A model generated the notes under the pieces. The model was not told where the DNA came from. It saw only the letters and a program-made list of their open reading frames with translations, and did no database searches. Both the position numbers and the translations under genes were made by a program. DNA of 9,836 bases, taken from contig JALOMN010000038.1 in NCBI GenBank assembly GCA_025455445.1, forward strand, positions 1-9,836, in the 5' to 3' direction. Within the stretch, counting starts at the first letter, position 1; each line of letters starts with the position of its first letter. The stretch is from Cyclobacteriaceae bacterium (GTDB taxonomy: Bacteria; Bacteroidota; Bacteroidia; Cytophagales; Cyclobacteriaceae). Positions 6,095 through 9,836 of this stretch are shown here, one piece after another.

Positions 6095-7891
6095 TCAATT
6101 ATTATATTGGATTAATGAAGGTTTTTTCACAAACGAACCTGTATTTTTTATGCGCAGATTTTGTTTGAAGCCAAATACAAATTTAGGCTCACCATTTTCC
6201 TCTGCTGGGATGTAGGTCATTTTAACTTCGATTGTGCCAAAGATAAGGTTTTCATTGCGGGTTCTGAAGCCACCGCTGAATCCATAAAATATATTGGTGG
6301 ATTGATCGCAAACCGGACATCGAAGGCCCACTACATCCACACTCGCGAAAGGGGCCATGCGAAAACCTGCTAATGACCACGGGGTGAAAAGAACGCTCTC
6401 TGCATGCAGTGCAATCCTTCGATCGGAAAAGAGACTATCTGAAGTGAACCCTGGAATTTCTCTCTTGCTGATATTTAGATAATCCATCGCTTTGCGATTA
6501 TTGATTTGTGTATAGGTGGCGGTTATATAATTTCTGATTTTATAACGATTCAGGTGCCTTAGTTTTGAAAGATATGAGATGCCCGATTGCAGTACTACAT
6601 CCTCCAGTTTTTCCTTGCGCGAATAACCACCCAATTGTATGAGGAATTTATAATAGCCTTCTTTCTTATTCATTTTTCCATATTCAAATTTTAGTGCGGC
6701 ATAGGGTCGCTCCACAGCCAACTGTTTTACATATCCGGAAGTGATACTGGTGTTGATTCCATAAGGCAGATCTTCAGTACGACCAAAGCCATAGATATAA
6801 CGTGCCTTATAATAATTCTGTCTGTAAAAAGTAAACTCACTTAAATAGCCGTACGTGTTATTATATCTTCTGATTACCTGATAAAGGTCCTGTTCGGGTT
6901 GCTCCACGTAAAATCCATCAAATGATCGGAAGGCTAAAAACATGCGATTGCGATCTGACATAGTGCGATTGATGCCGAAGTTAAACCCACCCCACACGTC
7001 TACAATCTTATAGTTATAGCTTAGAAAAACTGAGTCAGGTTTGTTCTTCACATTTTCTGACCAGTTGCGGCTAATCTCCAGTCCTCCTGCCATACGCGAA
7101 TAAGGTGAAACCAGCGGCCGGTCAAGTCGCAGGATAGCTGCATTTTCATTTTCGTCACCATAGCTGGCGCCTTTATTAATTTGTGTGTAAACCAATTCAA
7201 GATTGGTGAGACTTCCGAATAAACTGCTTTTACGATAGAGCAAAGAATAGCCTAAGGTGGGATCTCTTTCCGGATCAATCAGTGTGGTTAGTTCAATGCG
7301 TTGTCCGCGGCCGTTTACGTTTGCATCGTATATTCCGATGCGCGGAGCGGAAGGAATATTACCGCCTAACGTGCCTCCAAAACTAAAAACATCGCGGGTG
7401 ATCACCTTTATATCTACTGAATCAGAGTTTTCGATGGGTATAACATGAATGCGGCTGTCCAGAATAAAATCTTTATCGCGCAGGAAGCGCTCATTATCAG
7501 AAAGCTTATAGGGATTGAGCGGTTGGTTTTCTTTAATGAACAGATGTTTGCGAATTATTTTTGGTCGGGTGTCTACGTGTAGGGTGTTCGCAATTTTTGT
7601 AACAGACTTCTCAACCTTTTTAGCGCTATCATAAATTGATTTTTCAAAACCAATGCGTTCGATATAAATCGTACGAATAATTTTGCCCTTATATGCTGCA
7701 TATGGATCGGCACTCTTTTCACTCACCACCGTGTCTTTTGGGGTGGTGGATATTAACCGCATGCCTTGGTTAATTACCTTCTTTACGCTTGTCTTTTTTT
7801 CAACCGAATCTTTTTTTATCTGGGTGTAGCCTTTGCGCACAGTAATGAACAGCAGTAAAGAAATAAGGAATATAAAAACTAAGAAGCGCAT
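6095..7891 (-). CDS. BamA/TamA-like outer-membrane protein with a single POTRA-like region
   Basis: A 598-residue protein with an N-terminal hydrophobic signal (M-R-F-L-V-F-I-F-L-I-S-L-L-L, cleavage near Y-T-Q at 22-24). A charged, low-complexity linker (25-65) leads to a POTRA-like region (about 68-165): 'G-K-I-I-R-T-I-Y-I-E-R-I-G-F', then 'F-I-K-E-N-Q-P-L-N-P-Y-K-L-S-D-N-E-R-F-L-R' and 'V-D-I-K-V-I-T-R-D-V-F-S', the usual POTRA strand-helix-helix-strand layout. From about 170 on, repeated beta-hairpins form a 16-strand-like barrel of the Omp85 type. The canonical C-terminal aromatic signal is missing: about 15 residues (N-T-G-S-F-V ... Q-Y-N-N) follow the last strand. C525-P-V-C528 is unusual in a barrel. 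With one POTRA it is not the main BamA (normally five); a family-specific paralogue involved in protein insertion or lipid transport is likely. First gene of an operon with 5187-6083. Confidence 0.75.
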   Translation of the reverse strand: MRFLVFIFLISLLLFITVRKGYTQIKKDSVEKKTSVKKVINQGMRLISTTPKDTVVSEKSADPYAAYKGKIIRTIYIERIGFEKSIYDSAKKVEKSVTKIANTLHVDTRPKIIRKHLFIKENQPLNPYKLSDNERFLRDKDFILDSRIHVIPIENSDSVDIKVITRDVFSFGGTLGGNIPSAPRIGIYDANVNGRGQRIELTTLIDPERDPTLGYSLLYRKSSLFGSLTNLELVYTQINKGASYGDENENAAILRLDRPLVSPYSRMAGGLEISRNWSENVKNKPDSVFLSYNYKIVDVWGGFNFGINRTMSDRNRMFLAFRSFDGFYVEQPEQDLYQVIRRYNNTYGYLSEFTFYRQNYYKARYIYGFGRTEDLPYGINTSITSGYVKQLAVERPYAALKFEYGKMNKKEGYYKFLIQLGGYSRKEKLEDVVLQSGISYLSKLRHLNRYKIRNYITATYTQINNRKAMDYLNISKREIPGFTSDSLFSDRRIALHAESVLFTPWSLAGFRMAPFASVDVVGLRCPVCDQSTNIFYGFSGGFRTRNENLIFGTIEVKMTYIPAEENGEPKFVFGFKQNLRIKNTGSFVKKPSLIQYNN

Positions 7892-8047
7892 GAACCAGTA
7901 TTACTGAATTGAAGAACAAACTAAAGTTAAGTAAGGTTGGAGAGATTGAGAGCATGTTTTAATAATTCTTTGCAGAGGTCAAAAGCAGATTACCAGATAA
8001 AATAAGACTTTGGTTAGTAAAATGTGTATAAAAAATACGACTTCATT
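7892..8047. other. Divergent intergenic region, no gene seen
   Basis: This AT-rich stretch separates the BamA-like gene (minus) from the RIC operon (plus) and must hold the minus-strand promoter. On the minus strand TTAGTTTG (7924 down to 7917) is a near match to TAnnTTTG, 26 bp from the ATG at 7891, but no TTG lies at the right distance upstream. No open reading frame or RNA structure stands out. Confidence 0.4.
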
Positions 8048-8063
8048 TATGAGCGAAATCATA
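8048..8063 (+). promoter_or_regulatory. CRP/FNR-family-like operator upstream of the RIC gene
   Basis: TATGA-N6-TCATA is a perfect 5+5 bp inverted repeat with the 6-base centre used by CRP/FNR-family proteins (TGTGA-N6-TCACA; TTGA-N6-TCAA). Its centre at 8055.5 is 29.5 bp upstream of the TAGATTTG element at 8085, which puts it near -41 of the expected transcript start, the class II activator position. The usual TTTG -33 box is missing here, as expected for an activator-dependent promoter. FNR/DNR-like proteins commonly control nitric-oxide genes, which suits the operon. The protein that binds is inferred. Confidence 0.5.
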
Positions 8064-8076
8064 GAATGCGTTTCTA

Positions 8077-8097
8077 AACACCAATAGATTTGGTGTT
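8077..8097. promoter_or_regulatory. Perfect 8+8 bp dyad over the -7 element
   Basis: AACACCAA (8077-8084) and TTGGTGTT (8090-8097) are perfect reverse complements around a 5-base centre (TAGAT). The dyad covers the whole predicted -7 element, where a bound repressor would block transcription. Outer ACAC...GTGT resembles the ends of an NrdR box, but the 19-bp span differs from NrdR's 16. The downstream reductase gene makes a nucleotide- or redox-responsive repressor thinkable, yet the regulator is unknown. Confidence 0.45.
8085..8092 (+). promoter_or_regulatory. Predicted -7 element of the ric-nrdJ operon
   Basis: TAGATTTG matches the Bacteroidota TAnnTTTG consensus exactly and lies 22 bp upstream of the ATG at 8115, so the leader would be short. 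A -33 TTTG is absent; a CRP/FNR-like dyad occupies the upstream side and a second dyad spans this element. Confidence 0.5.
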
Positions 8098-8114
8098 ATA
8101 ATTATTTTATCAAT

Positions 8115-8849
8115 ATGGTTTCAACTGAGCAATATGAGCAAATGAAAGCCGCCACGGTGGCGGAGGTTGCACTTTCATACCCACAGGCTATCACAATATT
8201 TAATAAGTATAACCTGGATTACTGTTGTCATGGCAGCATCAATTTTACAAAAGCATGCAGGCAATCCGCACTCGATCCGGAACTGGTGTGGGAAGAAATC
8301 CAACAGGCGCCAGCAACACAGAAAAGTAGTAATCAATTGAATTTTCGAAAGTGGACTTCTACCATGTTGATTGATTTTATTGTGCAGCATCACCATGAAT
8401 ATATTCGTGATTCCATCCCTAAAATTCGGGAGTTACTGGACAAAATCACTTCTGTGCATGGCGATACCAATCCTGAACTGTTGGGCGTGCAAAGCGATTT
8501 TGAGGAACTGGCAGAAGAGTTATTGAATCATTTGCCAAAGGAAGAAGAGATTCTTTTCCCTGCCATCAAGCGCATAGAAGGAACGGAAAGTGCGGTTACC
8601 GACAATGTGATAATGCCAAGTTCGTTGCGAGTGCCTATGCGCATCATGGAAGATGAGCACGAGCGTGCCGGTGAGTTAATCATGTCTATTCGTAAGAAAA
8701 CAGATAATTATACCGTTCCTTCCTACGGCTGCCCTACTTACCAGCTGGCCTATATAATGCTCCAGGAATTTGACAATGACTTGATACAACACATACACAT
8801 TGAAAACAATATTTTGTTTCCACGAATTAAAAATGAATCAGAAAATTAG
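8115..8849 (+). CDS. ric: RIC/ScdA/YtfE family di-iron protein (iron-sulfur cluster repair)
   Basis: A 244-residue protein of the usual family length (about 220-245). RIC proteins help restore iron-sulfur clusters damaged by nitric oxide or peroxide and act in the cytoplasm; there is no signal peptide. The N-terminal ScdA_N (DUF542) domain (about 12-65) has the signature 'L-D-Y-C-C-H-G' with C37, C38 and H39. The hemerythrin-like domain (about 80-240) supplies the di-iron ligands; by comparison with E. coli YtfE these are a His in H-H-H (92-94), H115, the pairs H139/E143 and H226/E230 (both HxxxE), and H182 in 'E-D-E-H-E-R-A-G'. All expected ligands appear present, so it should be functional. 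The stop codon is 6 bp before the reductase ATG, indicating one transcript. The promoter carries a CRP/FNR-like dyad and a second dyad over the -7 element, consistent with nitric-oxide or oxygen control. Confidence 0.93.
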   Translation: MVSTEQYEQMKAATVAEVALSYPQAITIFNKYNLDYCCHGSINFTKACRQSALDPELVWEEIQQAPATQKSSNQLNFRKWTSTMLIDFIVQHHHEYIRDSIPKIRELLDKITSVHGDTNPELLGVQSDFEELAEELLNHLPKEEEILFPAIKRIEGTESAVTDNVIMPSSLRVPMRIMEDEHERAGELIMSIRKKTDNYTVPSYGCPTYQLAYIMLQEFDNDLIQHIHIENNILFPRIKNESEN

Positions 8850-8855
8850 AAGCCC

Positions 8856-9836
8856 ATGGATCTAAATCAGGAAATTTTAAGTGACATTATCGTCCACATG
8901 AAATATGCACGCTACCAGCCCGAATTAAAACGCAGGGAAACATGGAGTGAAATATGTCATCGTTATGAAGCGATGATGCAAGAGAAATATCCGCAAATAA
9001 AAGAGGAGATTACTTATTGGATGCACTACGTATATGATAAAAAAGTATTGCCATCGATGCGTGCTATGCAGTTTGCGGGTCCTGCAATTGCGCGCAACAA
9101 CAGTCGCATTTACAATTGTGCCTATTTGCCCATCGATGACATACGGGCTTTTTCTGAAACTCTTTTCTTGCTGCTGGGAGGCACCGGTGTAGGGTATTCC
9201 GTGCAATATCAACATGTTGATAAATTACCACCGATACACAAAGCTGAAAAAACAAAGAAGTTTTTAATTGGCGATAGCCTGGAAGGTTGGGCCGATGCAG
9301 TGAAAGTATTGCTAAAAGGTTACTTTGGTGTAAGTCATTATCTTCCTGAGTTTGATTATTCAGACATTCGCCCGAAAGGCGCGCGGTTGGTTACCTCGGG
9401 TGGAAAAGCCCCGGGTCCTGAACCGCTCAAGATTTGTGTCGCTCACGTGCAAGCTATTTTAGATCGCAAACAGGATGGCGATAAACTTACGCCCATAGAA
9501 TGTCATGATATTCTGTGTCATCTTGCGAATGCAGTACTGGCGGGTGGTATACGCAGGTCGGCCATGATTGCATTGTTTTCCGCACATGATGAAGAGATGC
9601 TTACCTGTAAGTTTGGCAACTGGTGGGAGCTCAATGAGCAGCGCGGCCGCGCCAACAACTCGGTGGTTTTACCGCGGGATACTACCACGCGTGAACAGTT
9701 CTTTTCACTGTGGAAGAAAATTGAATTGTCAGGTTCGGGTGAACCGGGCTTCTATTTTACCAATGATACCGATTGGGGAACTAATCCATGCTGTGAAATT
9801 GCACTGCGTCCATTTCAGTTTTGTAACCTAACAGAA
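8856..9836 (+). CDS. nrdJ: Class II (adenosylcobalamin-dependent) ribonucleotide reductase, N-terminal 327 codons
   Basis: The reading frame is open from ATG at 8856 to the window end; roughly half of the protein is present, and this gene was too overlapped to notice from isolated frames. It reduces ribonucleotides to deoxyribonucleotides using a B12-generated thiyl radical, needing neither oxygen nor an iron cofactor. C88 in 'R-I-Y-N-C-A-Y' is the redox cysteine of the L. leichmannii enzyme's C119. In 'N-P-C-C-E-I-A-L' C312 and E314 match C408 and E410 (radical cysteine and general base), and C323 ('F-C-N-L-T-E') matches C419 with identical spacing. 'G-G-T-G-V-G-Y-S' (108-115), 'D-I-R-P-K-G' and 'A-G-G-I-R-R-S-A' (229-236) are further landmarks. 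There is no N-terminal ATP cone, and the monomeric enzyme's allosteric insert after the GTGVGYS segment looks short. The C-terminal cysteine pair would lie beyond the edge. Confidence 0.9.
   Translation, partial: MDLNQEILSDIIVHMKYARYQPELKRRETWSEICHRYEAMMQEKYPQIKEEITYWMHYVYDKKVLPSMRAMQFAGPAIARNNSRIYNCAYLPIDDIRAFSETLFLLLGGTGVGYSVQYQHVDKLPPIHKAEKTKKFLIGDSLEGWADAVKVLLKGYFGVSHYLPEFDYSDIRPKGARLVTSGGKAPGPEPLKICVAHVQAILDRKQDGDKLTPIECHDILCHLANAVLAGGIRRSAMIALFSAHDEEMLTCKFGNWWELNEQRGRANNSVVLPRDTTTREQFFSLWKKIELSGSGEPGFYFTNDTDWGTNPCCEIALRPFQFCNLTE

Noticed and set aside
6084..6098. TTG start for the secreted protein, overlapping the BamA-like stop codon
   Set aside because: The ATG at 6083 gives a standard signal peptide and an ordinary 11-bp operon gap.
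8077..8097. Dyad as a classical NrdR box
   Set aside because: NrdR boxes are 16-bp palindromes, usually in pairs about 30 bp apart; here the ACAC-to-GTGT span is 19 bp and there is one copy.
9568..9831. Plus-strand open frame of 87 codons near the right end
   Set aside because: It overlaps the conserved reductase reading frame, has no recognisable features and is a shadow.

Overview
The window looks like chromosomal DNA from a member of the Bacteroidota. The evidence is the moderate-to-low GC, the near absence of Shine-Dalgarno sequences, -7 promoter elements of the TAnnTTTG type, signal peptides ending in A-Q, and the gene families present (DUF4136 lipoproteins, many small outer-membrane beta-barrels, a single-POTRA BamA-like protein). 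The genus cannot be fixed from the sequence alone. I saw no tRNA, rRNA, CRISPR array, insertion sequence or integrase.

Layout. Positions 1-782 (minus strand) hold a DUF4136-type lipoprotein followed, 12 bp further on, by the 5' end of a secreted beta-barrel-like protein that runs off the left edge. A second DUF4136 lipoprotein (969-1505, plus) is divergent from them. A small secreted helical protein of unknown function (1643-2107) follows, closed by a strong terminator at 2141-2175. A new promoter near 2302-2334 starts a probable three-gene plus-strand unit: two outer-membrane beta-barrel proteins (2355-2966 and 2995-3711) and an exported M48 zinc metalloprotease (3746-5179). It meets, tail to tail with 7 bp between stop codons, a minus-strand pair: a BamA/TamA-like outer-membrane protein (6095-7891) and a secreted two-domain protein (5187-6083). 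From 8115 a probable nitrosative-stress or low-oxygen operon runs off the right edge: a di-iron RIC/ScdA/YtfE protein (8115-8849) and, 6 bp later, the N-terminal 327 codons of a class II (adenosylcobalamin-dependent) ribonucleotide reductase.

How the parts fit. Positions 1-7891 are almost entirely cell-envelope genes: lipoproteins, beta-barrels, a barrel with a POTRA-like region and a periplasmic protease of the kind that polices outer-membrane protein assembly. The right end is a separate module that pairs repair of iron centres with an oxygen-independent, iron-independent route to deoxynucleotides.

The most interesting signal is regulatory. The ric-nrdJ promoter carries a CRP/FNR-family-like dyad (TATGA-N6-TCATA) about 30 bp upstream of a perfect TAnnTTTG element, where a class II activator would sit, and a second perfect 8+8 bp dyad lies over the -7 element itself. 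The same ATGA-N6-TCAT core, at nearly the same distance from a -7-like element, lies upstream of the minus-strand DUF4136 lipoprotein, hinting that one regulator may control both.
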